A stretch of DNA of 51,561 nucleotides from Roseovarius nitratireducens (lineage in GTDB: Bacteria > Pseudomonadota > Alphaproteobacteria > Rhodobacterales > Rhodobacteraceae), in the NCBI RefSeq assembly GCF_002925845.1, contig NZ_PDNI01000046.1, positions 1-51,561 of the forward strand, read 5' to 3'. The notes under the pieces are model-generated. The model did no database searches. It was not told the origin of the DNA and saw nothing but the letters and a program-made list of their open reading frames with translations. The position numbers and the translations under genes were made by a program. Below, one piece after another: positions 16,284 to 25,495 of this stretch. Within the stretch, counting starts at the first letter, position 1; each line of letters starts with the position of its first letter.

Positions 16284-17537
16284 TCAGGTTGACTCGATCT
16301 TGGAAACGACATCGGAGGGCAGCGCGTCCGCGGGCATGTTGCAGGCATAGCCCGCCACCTCCTCGCGCCGCCGCAGACGAAAGGCGAACGATTCTGGAAA
16401 CAGCGTAAACGGATCGGGCTCTCCCAGCGCCTGCGCCGCGTGTACCGGCCAATCCGCATGGTACATCAGCTCGCGCGCCAGCGCGACGATATCGACGCTG
16501 CCGTCGCGCAGCGCGGCCTCGGCCTGTGCGGGCTCGCGGATCAGGCCGACGCCCACCGTGGCGATACCCGCCCTTTCGCGCACCGCCCGCGCGAACGGAA
16601 GATGATAGCCGGGCACGCGCGGCACGATCGGCATCGCCGATGTGCCCGACAGCCCGCCTGACGAGCAATCCACCATGTCGACGCCAAGCGTGCGAAGCTC
16701 TGCCGCGAGCGCGACGGTGTCGTCGAGATCCCACAGCCCGCCCTTGCCGTCCACCGCCGACACCCGGAAGAAAAGCGGCAGGTGCGCGGGCCAGTTGCGC
16801 CGCACCTCGTGCGTCACGGCGAGCGCGAACCGCATCCGGTTCTCGCGCGGCCCGCCCCAGTCATCCGTGCGCCGGTTGGTCACTTCGCTCAGAAACTGCT
16901 GGATCAGGTAGCCATGCGCGCCGTGGATTTCGAGCACCTCGAACCCCGCCCGCGCCGCGCGCGCAGCCGCCGCGCCCCAAGCGCAAATCACGCTTTCGAT
17001 CCCGGCTGCATCAAGGGTCTCGGGGTCCGGGCCGTCCCGGCTCGTGGCGATCCCGCTGGGCGAAATGGCGGACCAGGGCGACAGCCCGTCGGCGGCATCC
17101 TCGGGCCGCAGCTTGGCCCAGTCGCGCATCGCGCCATGCGCCGAGGCCTTCGCCCCGGCATGGCCAAGCTGGATCGCGGGAACGGCACCGCACTGACGGA
17201 TCAGGTCGGCGATGCGGGCAAAGGCCGGGATCTGGTCATCTCGCCAAAGTCCCGCGCAGTGATGGGTCTTGCGCCCGCGCGCCTCGACCGCGGTCTCCTC
17301 GTGAAAGACCAGAGCCGATCCCCCGATCGCCAACCGCCCCAGATGCGCGAGATGCCAGTCCTGCGGCATCCCATCATCGGACGCGTACTGGCACATCGGC
17401 GACGCCATGATGCGATTGCGCAGCGTCACGGACCGCAGCCGCAGCGGCGCGAACAGCAGGCAGCCCGGGGTCTCCTCGATGCGATCCGTTCCGGTCAATT
17501 CTCTCACATCCATCATGGCTGCCCGCGGCGTCACCAT
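16284..17537 (-). CDS. Old yellow enzyme family flavin oxidoreductase (YqjM-type)
   Basis: A 417-residue FMN TIM-barrel. It has RNRIMASPMCQYASDDG with the Cys of thermophilic-like OYEs, the substrate-binding region AIQLGHAGAKAS, the HGAHGYLIQQFLSEVTNRR signature, then DDWGG and the phosphate-binding strand near TVGVGLI. It would reduce an activated C=C or act as an N-heterocycle or dienoyl reductase. Start is uncertain (17537 or ATG 17516); neither has a clear ribosome site. First gene of the OYE-ALDH-lysR operon, divergent from hyuA1. Confidence 0.9.
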   Translation of the reverse strand: MVTPRAAMMDVRELTGTDRIEETPGCLLFAPLRLRSVTLRNRIMASPMCQYASDDGMPQDWHLAHLGRLAIGGSALVFHEETAVEARGRKTHHCAGLWRDDQIPAFARIADLIRQCGAVPAIQLGHAGAKASAHGAMRDWAKLRPEDAADGLSPWSAISPSGIATSRDGPDPETLDAAGIESVICAWGAAAARAARAGFEVLEIHGAHGYLIQQFLSEVTNRRTDDWGGPRENRMRFALAVTHEVRRNWPAHLPLFFRVSAVDGKGGLWDLDDTVALAAELRTLGVDMVDCSSGGLSGTSAMPIVPRVPGYHLPFARAVRERAGIATVGVGLIREPAQAEAALRDGSVDIVALARELMYHADWPVHAAQALGEPDPFTLFPESFAFRLRRREEVAGYACNMPADALPSDVVSKIEST

Positions 17538-17763
17538 CGGGAAGCGTACGTAACTTTGTTTTTTTTCAGCGCACTAGAACGAAAACCTCGGCCCTACGCG
17601 GCTCCATGCATTCTATTGCATTTTTTTGTATACACAAGCGCCTTCGCCTGATTATATCACGATAACCCAACCGGGTGCATTTCCCTGGCGACCGCCCGGC
17701 GCGATCGCGCGCGATCAGGCGTGCCGCATCTACATGACGCAAATTGGGCAAAGGGTGTAACGT
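17538..17763. promoter_or_regulatory. Divergent control region OYE / hyuA1 with two inverted repeats
   Basis: This AT-rich 226-base region separates two divergent operons. It contains ATGCA-N6-TGCAT (17606-17621), an LTTR-like inverted repeat, and TGTATACA (17627-17634) within GTATACACAAGCGC (17628-17641). The latter recurs with one change upstream of the flavoprotein gene at 28976-28989. A shared regulator for the two transcription units is therefore likely. Which regulator binds is not shown. Confidence 0.55.
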
Positions 17764-19866
17764 ATGTACAGACTGGCTTTCGACATCGGCGGGACATTCA
17801 CCGATTTCGTCCTCGAGGATACGCGCGATCATTCCTTGCGGCTGTGGAAGGTCCCCTCCTCCACCGGCGCGCCCGCCGATGCGGTGGTCACCGCCTTGCG
17901 CGACATGCTAGCTGATGGCGGAATCGTGCCTGGCGACATCTCCGCGATCCTGCACGCCACCACCGTGGCGACCAATGCGATCCTCGAACGCAAGGGCGCG
18001 CGAACGGCGCTGGTCACGACGCGCGGCTTCCGCGACATCGCGCTGCTTGGGCGCCAGAAACGTCCCGACACCAACGACATGAACCTGGGCAAGCAGAAAC
18101 CGTTGCTGTCGCGCTCCGACATCTTCGAGGTAACCGAGCGCATCGAGGCAGATGGCAGCGTCAACACCGCACTTGACACCGAAGAGATGGACCGTATCGC
18201 AGAGCAAATCCGGGACGCCGGATACAAGGCCATCGCGGTCATGTTCCTGCATTCCTACGCCAACGCCGCCCACGAACGCGATGCCGGTGCCCGGCTCGCC
18301 CAGCTCTGCCCCGACGCGCAGGTTTCGCTGTCTTGCGATGTCTCGCCGAAGTATCGCGAATACGAGCGCGTCACGACGACCTCGGCCAACGCCTATGTGC
18401 AGCCCATCGTCCACCGCTACCTTGAACGACTGGAGGGGGCTGTGCATTCCGAGGGGCTCTCCGCCGAATTTCAGATCATGCAGTCGAACGGTGGCCTCGT
18501 GTCACCCTCCATCGCCCGCGCCTTCCCGATCCGCATAGTCGAATCCGGGCCCGCCGCGGGGGTGCTCATGTGCGCGCAACTCGGGCGCGAGGAAGGGCTG
18601 GATCACCTGCTGACCTTCGACATGGGCGGCACCACGGCCAAGCTGGGGGCGATTGATTTCGGCGAACCCTCCATCGTGCCGACCTTCGAGGTCGACACGA
18701 TCAAGTTCCGCAAGGGCAGCGGTCTGCCCCTCAACATCACCGCCATCGAGCTTCTGGAAATCGGTGCCGGCGGGGGCAGCATCGCCGAGACCGGCATGGG
18801 GCTGATCCGCGTCGGCCCGGCCAGCGCCGGGGCGGTGCCAGGGCCGATTTGCTACGGCGGCGGAGGCACCCGGGCAACGATCACCGATGCCAATCTCGCG
18901 CTCGGCTATCTTGACCCGGACTATTTCAACGGCGGACTCATGTCGCTCGATCTCACGGCGGCCGAAAGCGGCATCTACGAGCAGATCGCCGCCCCCCTCG
19001 GCCTCAGCACGCCCGAAGCCGCCTGGGGCGTGCATTCCGTGGCCAACAGCAATATGGAACGCGCGATGCGCGTTGTCTCGGTCGAGCGCGGCCGCGACCC
19101 GCGCAAGCATGTGCTGATCGCCTTCGGCGGGGCCGGTCCGCTGCACGCCACACGGCTGGCGCGCGCCCTCGGCGTGCCGCGAGTGATGATCCCCTACGGC
19201 GCCGGTGTCGGCTCCGCGCTCGGCCTGCTGACGGCGGACAAGAAACTAGACAACAGCCTGACCCGGGTCCTGCCGCTGGACGCGTCACAGACCAGCCCGA
19301 TCCGCGAGGTGTTCGACCACCTGCGCCAGCGGCTCGACGACGAACTGCGCCATGTCACCGGCGACGGCAGCGGCATCGTCTGGCGGCGCGGCTGCTCTAT
19401 GCGGTATCGCGGGCAGGGCTACGAACTGCGCGTCGATCTGCCGGATGGCGAGATCGACGAGGGCTTCGTCGCGGCGGCCAAGGCCGCGTTCGAGGACGCC
19501 TATCGCGCGAATTACGGCTATGTCGACTCCACAGCCCCGATCGACGGGATCGACTGGCACCTGATGGCGGTGATCCCGCAGGCGACACCGGCCTCCCTTG
19601 GACGCATGGCCAGCAACGCGGACGTGTCTGAACCGGCGCTCAAGGGCACGCGCAAGGCCTGTTTCCCCGAGGCCGGAGGCCCGCCCGGCAACTATGTCGA
19701 GGCGCAGGTCATCGACCGCTACCTTATGCGCCCCGGCGAGACATTCTCCGGCCCCGCCCTGATCGAGGAGCGCGAATCGACCACCGTCGTACTCCCCGGC
19801 GACACCGCCCACCTCACCGAGACCGGGCACCTGATGATTGAAATCAATCTGGAGGGAACGCGATGA
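17764..19866 (+). CDS. hyuA: HyuA-type hydantoinase/5-oxoprolinase subunit A (set 1)
   Basis: A 700-residue ASKHA-fold ATPase subunit. Phosphate loop 1 is DIGGTFTDFVL (residues 7-17). ATTVATNAILERKGARTAL and TTRGFRDI follow, phosphate loop 2 is TFDMGGTTAKLG, and the conserved FGGAGPLHA is near 460. With HyuB it forms ATP-dependent cyclic-amide hydrolases (5-oxoprolinase, N-methylhydantoinase, caprolactamase) or, with an extra subunit, acetone/acetophenone carboxylases. It overlaps hyuB by ATGA. The third operon gene is a CoA ligase, which recalls acetophenone carboxylase operons, but no small third carboxylase subunit is present. Substrate open. Confidence 0.92.
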   Translation: MYRLAFDIGGTFTDFVLEDTRDHSLRLWKVPSSTGAPADAVVTALRDMLADGGIVPGDISAILHATTVATNAILERKGARTALVTTRGFRDIALLGRQKRPDTNDMNLGKQKPLLSRSDIFEVTERIEADGSVNTALDTEEMDRIAEQIRDAGYKAIAVMFLHSYANAAHERDAGARLAQLCPDAQVSLSCDVSPKYREYERVTTTSANAYVQPIVHRYLERLEGAVHSEGLSAEFQIMQSNGGLVSPSIARAFPIRIVESGPAAGVLMCAQLGREEGLDHLLTFDMGGTTAKLGAIDFGEPSIVPTFEVDTIKFRKGSGLPLNITAIELLEIGAGGGSIAETGMGLIRVGPASAGAVPGPICYGGGGTRATITDANLALGYLDPDYFNGGLMSLDLTAAESGIYEQIAAPLGLSTPEAAWGVHSVANSNMERAMRVVSVERGRDPRKHVLIAFGGAGPLHATRLARALGVPRVMIPYGAGVGSALGLLTADKKLDNSLTRVLPLDASQTSPIREVFDHLRQRLDDELRHVTGDGSGIVWRRGCSMRYRGQGYELRVDLPDGEIDEGFVAAAKAAFEDAYRANYGYVDSTAPIDGIDWHLMAVIPQATPASLGRMASNADVSEPALKGTRKACFPEAGGPPGNYVEAQVIDRYLMRPGETFSGPALIEERESTTVVLPGDTAHLTETGHLMIEINLEGTR

Positions 19867-21545
19867 CCATGCAGGCCACGAAAGACGTCGATCCCGTCAC
19901 CCTTACTGTCGTCTGGAACAAGTTGATCTCCATCACCGACGAGATGGGCGGGGCGCTGCGCCGCACGGCCTTTTCCGAGGCGGTCCGCGAGGGCGAGGAT
20001 TTCTCGACCGGGCTTTTCGACCGCCATGGTCGGCTGATGGCCCAAGGCAATTTCACCCCCGGCCATCTCGGGGCGATGCCCTACGTGGTGGGGCACTTGG
20101 TCAAGCAGTTCCCGCCCGAGACGCTGCGCGAAGGCGATACGATCTGCACCAACGACTCGTTTCTCGGCGGCAGCCACTTCCCGGATTTCTTCATGATGAC
20201 TCCGATCTTCCTTGAGGGGCGGTTGATCGGCTACGTGGTCAATACCGCGCATCACGTCGATGTCGGCGGCGCGTTCCCCGGCTCGCAGGCCGTGCAGGGC
20301 GTGAGCGAGGCCTATCAGGAAGGCATCCGCGTCCTGCCGGTCAGGATCGGTCGCAACTGGCAACTCGATGATGACATCGTCCGGATCATCCTCGGCAACG
20401 TCCGCCTGCCCGACAAGGTGCTGGGTGATCTCAAGGCGCAGCAGAACGCGAACTATGTTGGTTGCAAGCGCGCGGAGGAACTGTTCGCAGATGTCGGCGT
20501 CGAGATGATGGACAACATCGTCGAGACCATCCTCGACCGCTCCGAGGCGCGCGCGCGCGAACTGATCGGCGCACTGCCTGATGGTGTCTACAGCTTCGAC
20601 GACAAGCTAGACGATTACGGACCGGGCAGCCCGCCGGTGGAGGTGTGCGTCGACATCACGATCTCGGGTGACACGGTCACGATAGATTTCTCGCGCAGCA
20701 GCGATCAGGTTCCCGCCGCGCTGAACTGCTACATCAACTACACTCGCGCCTATGGCATGTTCGCGATCCGCATCATCTCCGAATTCGACGTGCCGCAGAA
20801 TGCCGGGGTCGAGCGGGTGGTCAAGGTGATCGCGCGCGAGGGCAGTTTCTTCAACGCGACATTCCCGGCCGCCAGTGGCGGCCGGGCCTCCGTACAAGTG
20901 CGTATCTTCGACGCTGTCAACGGCGCCATGTCCAAGGCCGTCCCAGACAAGACGCGCGGCGCGTTCACCCATTGGTGCAACCCCAATATCGGCAGTAACC
21001 ACAAGTCGAAGAGCCGGTGGGTGATGTATGACCTCATGTTCGGCGGCTATGGTGGGCGCGCAGGCCATGACGGCGAAGAGGGTATGGCCCCGGTGATGAA
21101 CTGCGCCAACATCCCGGTGGAGGTTCACGAGACCAACAACCCCATCCTGATACGCAGGCTGGAATACCTGCCTGATACCGGTGGCGCGGGCCAGTTCCGC
21201 GGCGGCTGCGGTCTGCGCAAGGACGTAGAAATCCGCGATGCGGCTGTTGTTACGCTTCTGGCCGACAGGCACAAGTTTCCGCCCTACGGTCTCCTCGGCG
21301 GCCAACCCGGCGCGCTATCGCGCACGGTGCTCATGCGCGACGGACAAGAGCAGGATCTCGGCTCCAAGGAGGTGCGCGAACTGGAACCGGGCGATGTGCT
21401 CAGCTTCCGGCTGGCCGGAGCCGGCGGTTACGGCCCGCCCGAAAGACGCGCCCGCGAGAGTATCGAGAAGGACCTACGCGAGGGGTATATCACCCCGGAG
21501 GGCGCGCACGCGGCCTATGGCCATACGCCGGAGACCGGCGAGTGA
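19863..21545 (+). CDS. hyuB: HyuB-type hydantoinase/5-oxoprolinase subunit B (set 1)
   Basis: A 560-residue HyuB protein with the family markers GNFTPGHLGAMPYVV, TNDSFLGGSHFPDFFM, the HHVDVGG metal-site region, and a C-terminal GGAGQFRGGCGLRKDVEIRD. HyuB carries the metal-dependent active centre that attacks the phosphorylated amide or enol made by HyuA. Start ATG 19863 overlaps the hyuA stop, and the gene ends in a second ATGA overlap with the CoA ligase, so all three genes are translationally coupled. Complete and normal length. Confidence 0.92.
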   Translation: MTMQATKDVDPVTLTVVWNKLISITDEMGGALRRTAFSEAVREGEDFSTGLFDRHGRLMAQGNFTPGHLGAMPYVVGHLVKQFPPETLREGDTICTNDSFLGGSHFPDFFMMTPIFLEGRLIGYVVNTAHHVDVGGAFPGSQAVQGVSEAYQEGIRVLPVRIGRNWQLDDDIVRIILGNVRLPDKVLGDLKAQQNANYVGCKRAEELFADVGVEMMDNIVETILDRSEARARELIGALPDGVYSFDDKLDDYGPGSPPVEVCVDITISGDTVTIDFSRSSDQVPAALNCYINYTRAYGMFAIRIISEFDVPQNAGVERVVKVIAREGSFFNATFPAASGGRASVQVRIFDAVNGAMSKAVPDKTRGAFTHWCNPNIGSNHKSKSRWVMYDLMFGGYGGRAGHDGEEGMAPVMNCANIPVEVHETNNPILIRRLEYLPDTGGAGQFRGGCGLRKDVEIRDAAVVTLLADRHKFPPYGLLGGQPGALSRTVLMRDGQEQDLGSKEVRELEPGDVLSFRLAGAGGYGPPERRARESIEKDLREGYITPEGAHAAYGHTPETGE

Positions 21546-23206
21546 TGTCCGCGCGGCTGCTGTCCTTGCAGGATGTCTCCGCCGCACGGAAATTCCACGC
21601 CGACGGACACTGGCAGCACTGGACGATGTACGACCGCCTCTGCCACTGGGCTCGGGCGCAACCGAATGCCTTGGCACTCGAGGACAGCGCCGGGACGTTC
21701 AGCTATGGCGACCTGATCGCGTGGGTCGATGGGCTGACCGCGACGCTTGGCGAGGCCGCGCTTCGGCCCGGCGACCGCGTAGCGGTCTGGGCACCGAGCC
21801 GGATGGAATCGGTGGTCACCCTCCTGGCCACCTCGCGTATGGGCTGCGTCTGCGTCCCTTCGCTGCACCGAGATCATAACGCGGACGATATCCTCGACAT
21901 TCTCGACCGCACGAGTGCCCGCGCCCTTGTGGTGGAGCGAGGATACGGGCAGGTTCCCGAGGGCCGGGATTTCATAGCCGAGGCCAAGCGCCTGCCCTCC
22001 ATGCGCCTAGTCCTGTCGCTCGATCAACTGGTCTTGGACGCGGGGCCAGACATGCTGCGTTTCGGCGGCGCGGTCTCGCCCCGCTCCTGCGCTACGACAC
22101 CTGCGGACGATCCCGATCGCATCAGTTACCTAGCGTTCACCTCTGGCACCACCTCGCGCCCCAAGGGTGTCCTGCACAGCGATAACACACTGCTTTCCAA
22201 CGGCCGCGCCATCGTCGCGGATTTCGGCTTTGATACCCGGACGGTGGTCTACACGTTCAGCCCGATGAGCCACAACATGGGCACCGTCAGCCTCGCTGTA
22301 ACACTGAGCTGTGGCGGGCGGCTGGTGCTTCACGGCCCGCTCGATGCCAGGCGCGCACTCGACCGCGTGACCGCGACCGGCGCGACCTATCTCGTGGGCG
22401 TGCCCACCCATGGGCTCGACCTCGTGGAACAGCTCGCCCCCGGCGAGCCGTTGGGCAAGGCCCGCGTGTTCCAGCTTGCCGGCGCACCAGTGCCGATGCG
22501 CCTCGCCAAGGCGCTACTCGACCGCGGCATCCGCGTTCAGAACTGCTATGGCATGACCGAGAACTGCTCGTTTCTCTACACCCGCGCCGATGACCCGATC
22601 GACGTGGTCACCACGACCTGCGGGCACTGTTGCGCGGGCATGGAACTGGCCGTGTTCGACAGCGAAGACTCCGACTGCCCCCTCCCCGAGGGCAGCACGG
22701 GCGAGCTTGGCGTGCGCGGCGCGAGCCAGATGCTGGGCTACTTCGACGACCAGGCGATGACCGAACAGGCGCTCAACGCGGCAGGCTGGTTCATGACCGG
22801 CGATCTCGGCATGATAGACGCCAGCGGCAACGTGCACGTCACCGGGCGCAAGAAGGACATGGTCATCCGCGGCGGCAAGAACATCCACCCCGCCCGCGCC
22901 GAAGAGCTTGCAATGCGGCACCGCGCAGTGTGGAAGGCGGCGGCCTTCCCGGTACCCGACGACCGCCTGGGCGAGCGCATGTGCCTCGCCGTGATCCCAC
23001 GCCCCGGGACCACGCCTCCTTCACCGCAGGACCTGCTCGCGCATCTCGCCGAACACGGCCTACCCAAATCGCAGATGCCCGAATACCATCTCGACATGAG
23101 CCGGTTTCCAATGACGGCGAGCGGCAAGATCCTGAAGCGCAGCCTGACGTCAGAGGTGGCCGCAGGCCGTCTCGTGCCGACCCTGGTGAAATGGTCCGGG
23201 GGCTGA
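21545..23206 (+). CDS. AMP-binding acyl-CoA ligase 2
   Basis: A 553-residue adenylate-forming ligase, paralogue of that at 9740. It carries YLAFTSGTTSRPKGVLHSDN, NCYGMTENCSF, GWFMTGDLGMIDASGNVHVT, GRKKDMVIRGGKNIHP and a C-terminal lysine in ASGKILKRSL. The ATG overlaps the hyuB stop. Position after hyuAB suggests that it activates the acid produced by that enzyme to its CoA thioester, as the benzoylacetate-CoA ligase does after acetophenone carboxylase in Aromatoleum. This analogy is inference. Confidence 0.92.
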   Translation: MSARLLSLQDVSAARKFHADGHWQHWTMYDRLCHWARAQPNALALEDSAGTFSYGDLIAWVDGLTATLGEAALRPGDRVAVWAPSRMESVVTLLATSRMGCVCVPSLHRDHNADDILDILDRTSARALVVERGYGQVPEGRDFIAEAKRLPSMRLVLSLDQLVLDAGPDMLRFGGAVSPRSCATTPADDPDRISYLAFTSGTTSRPKGVLHSDNTLLSNGRAIVADFGFDTRTVVYTFSPMSHNMGTVSLAVTLSCGGRLVLHGPLDARRALDRVTATGATYLVGVPTHGLDLVEQLAPGEPLGKARVFQLAGAPVPMRLAKALLDRGIRVQNCYGMTENCSFLYTRADDPIDVVTTTCGHCCAGMELAVFDSEDSDCPLPEGSTGELGVRGASQMLGYFDDQAMTEQALNAAGWFMTGDLGMIDASGNVHVTGRKKDMVIRGGKNIHPARAEELAMRHRAVWKAAAFPVPDDRLGERMCLAVIPRPGTTPPSPQDLLAHLAEHGLPKSQMPEYHLDMSRFPMTASGKILKRSLTSEVAAGRLVPTLVKWSGG

Positions 23207-23223
23207 GACCAGCTGCCCGGCGG

Positions 23224-23907
23224 CTACATCCCGAATTGCAACTGCATACGAATGCGCTGCGCCACGCGAATATGCTCGCGGGCGGCGGCCTCGGCGGCGT
23301 CGTGGTCGCGCGCCTTGATCGCCTTGACGATCCGGCGGTGTTCCTCCAGCGCGGTCTCGGCACGGCCCGGCGCGTGATAGGTCGTCTTGTGCAGCAGGAG
23401 CATGTAATCCTGCGCCGTGCTCAGCAGCCCCAGCAGGTACCGGTTGTGTGCGGTCCGGTACATCATGTGATGAAACTGCCGGTTGATCTGCGACAGGGTT
23501 TCGGGGTCCTCGCCTGCATCACGGTGCTTTTCCAGCAGATGCTCCAGCACCTGTATCTCCGACTCGCTGGCATAGCGGGCGGCGAATTTGGCGGCCGATC
23601 CCTCCAATATCTCGCGCACGGCATAAAGCTCGGCCGCCTGCTCGGGCGTCAGTTCCGATATGATCGACCCGCGCCGCGAGGCATAGACCGCAAACCCCTC
23701 GCTCTCCAGCCGCTTGATCGCCTCGCGCACCGGCGTGCGGCTAACCCCCAGCATGTCCGACAACTCGATTTCCCGAAGTCGCTGACCCGGCTTCAGGCGT
23801 CCATCCACAAGCCGCTGGCGCAATTCGTTGTAGACCGACGTGCCCAGCGACGTGGACGCATCCGGTTGAATGGGAGATGCTCGCGCGATGTCCTCACCGT
23901 CACGCAT
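23224..23907 (-). CDS. GntR-family regulator, FadR/FCD subgroup
   Basis: A 227-residue protein with an N-terminal winged helix (SVYNELRQRLVDGRLKPGQR, VSRTPVREAIKRLESEGF) and an FCD ligand domain (AAELYAVREILEGSAAKFAA, and metal-site His in FHHMMYRTAHN and EEHRRIVKAI). FCD regulators sense carboxylates or sugar acids. It is located between the hyuAB1-ligase operon and the TRAP genes and is convergent with the former. The near-palindrome at 23910-23926, just before its start, suggests autoregulation. A likely sensor of the island's substrate or an intermediate. Confidence 0.93.
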   Translation of the reverse strand: MRDGEDIARASPIQPDASTSLGTSVYNELRQRLVDGRLKPGQRLREIELSDMLGVSRTPVREAIKRLESEGFAVYASRRGSIISELTPEQAAELYAVREILEGSAAKFAARYASESEIQVLEHLLEKHRDAGEDPETLSQINRQFHHMMYRTAHNRYLLGLLSTAQDYMLLLHKTTYHAPGRAETALEEHRRIVKAIKARDHDAAEAAAREHIRVAQRIRMQLQFGM

Positions 23908-23909
23908 GT

Positions 23910-23926
23910 GTTAAACCTAGTTTGAC
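23910..23926. promoter_or_regulatory. Near-palindrome at gntR start (autoregulatory candidate)
   Basis: GTTAAAC-CTA-GTTTGAC is a 7-3-7 inverted repeat with one mismatch, beginning 3 bases upstream of the gntR start codon. Its layout resembles FadR-type operators. The rest of the 215 bases to dctM (23908-24122) is AT-rich and holds no other gene; it probably carries the gntR promoter and the 3' end of the TRAP operon. Confidence 0.5.
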
Positions 23927-24122
23927 CATTTCTAAATCCCACAATGCATGACCCCTCCTGTGTCATCGGAACCGTTTGCCGACGCATTATCGTGAGTTAT
24001 CGGCCGAAAAACCATCCCTAATACAAAACTATCCCTCCCTTACAATAATACACCACCGTCGCGCGAGACCACAACCGTAGCATGTCACACATGCCCGGCG
24101 TCCCCAGCACTCCCGGCCCGCG

Positions 24123-25424
24123 CTACAGGAAGGACGGCAGCAGCAACGCGATTTCGGGAATGAAAAACAGCACGAACAGCACTCCGATATCGGCGATCCA
24201 GAATTGGACGGAGCCCTTGAAGATATCGCTCGTTTTTACCTCCGGCGCGACGCTCTTGACGGCATAGAGGTTGAGGCCCACAGGCGGCGTTACGGCTCCG
24301 ATCTCGATGAGCTTGACGAGGATCACGCCGAACCAGATCGGGTCCCACCCGGTGGTCAACACGATGGGCAGGACGATCGGAACGGTCAGCGCCAGAATGC
24401 TGATCCCCTCCAGAAAGGTCCCGAGCGCGATATAGAACAGCAGCAAGGTGATAAAGAGCTGGAACGATGTCAGCTCCGCCGCCTTTATCATCTGCGTCAG
24501 ATTTGTAGTGACGCCGCTGAGCGCGAGGAACTTTCCGAAAAGGATGCTGCCAATCACCAGCAAAAGCACTGCCGCTGAGGTCACGACGGCGTCGATGCTC
24601 GCCCCGAAGAAGCGACTCATCGTCAGCTTGCGCTTGGCAAAGCCGATGATCGTCACCACGACGACACCCGCCGCCGAAGCTTCGGTCGGGGTCCAGATGC
24701 CGAGCAGGATACCCCCCACCAACACCACCAACACCAGGATGAACGGGCTCGCCCGGACCGACGAGGACGCCACCTCCCGCAGGGGAAAGCGCGGGCCCGG
24801 CGGCGCGATGGAGGGGTTGATCCGCGCCCGTACGAGGATGACGGCGGAGAAGACCAGCGCCGACAAAAGCCCGGGCAGGATGCCCGCGAGTAGCAGCTTG
24901 CCGATGGATTGCTCCGCGACGATGCCATAGAAAACCATGATGAGACTGGGCGGCAGCATCATCGCCAGCGTGCCCGAGACCGCGATGATGCCGGTGCTCA
25001 ACCGGATGGAATACCCGTATCGCTGCATTTCGGGCAGGGCCACCTTGGTCATCGCCGAGGCTGAGGAAATGCTTGATCCGGTGACCGCCCCGAACGCTGC
25101 CGACGCCAGACAGGCGGCGACGGCAAGACCCCCGGCGAACCGCCCCACCGCCTTGTAGGCCGCGTCGAACAGCTCGCCCACGATGCCCGTATGCGAGGCG
25201 ATCGCGCCCATCAGGATGAACATCGGGATCACCACATAGGTGATCGACGACGCCACATCGAAGCCGGCGACCAGCAACAGGCTCGTCGCCGCATGCAGGC
25301 TGCCAATGATGAGATAAAGCCCGGCCATAGCGGAAAACGCGAGCAACGGCCCCACCGGCACGCCAATGAACAGCAACAGGCCGCCAACACACATCACCAA
25401 CGCTACGACCGTCCCCTGATCCAT
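24123..25424 (-). CDS. dctM: TRAP transporter large membrane subunit DctM
   Basis: A 433-residue, very hydrophobic protein with about a dozen predicted membrane helices and DctM motifs: VPMFILMGAIASHTGIVGEL appears here as VIPMFILMGAIASHTG, followed by SSISSASAMTKVALPEM and the C-terminal TPPVGLNLYAVKSVAP. It forms the sodium-driven channel that accepts substrate from DctP. Order dctP-dctQ-dctM, read leftward, is standard. The ATG at 25424 has AAGGAACGG upstream. Confidence 0.95.
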   Translation of the reverse strand: MDQGTVVALVMCVGGLLLFIGVPVGPLLAFSAMAGLYLIIGSLHAATSLLLVAGFDVASSITYVVIPMFILMGAIASHTGIVGELFDAAYKAVGRFAGGLAVAACLASAAFGAVTGSSISSASAMTKVALPEMQRYGYSIRLSTGIIAVSGTLAMMLPPSLIMVFYGIVAEQSIGKLLLAGILPGLLSALVFSAVILVRARINPSIAPPGPRFPLREVASSSVRASPFILVLVVLVGGILLGIWTPTEASAAGVVVVTIIGFAKRKLTMSRFFGASIDAVVTSAAVLLLVIGSILFGKFLALSGVTTNLTQMIKAAELTSFQLFITLLLFYIALGTFLEGISILALTVPIVLPIVLTTGWDPIWFGVILVKLIEIGAVTPPVGLNLYAVKSVAPEVKTSDIFKGSVQFWIADIGVLFVLFFIPEIALLLPSFL

Positions 25425-25495
25425 CTTGCCGTTCCTTGCCTGCGTCTGCCTTCGTTCGTCCGGTCTCGATCAAAGGCGGAATTCAGTTCACGTTC

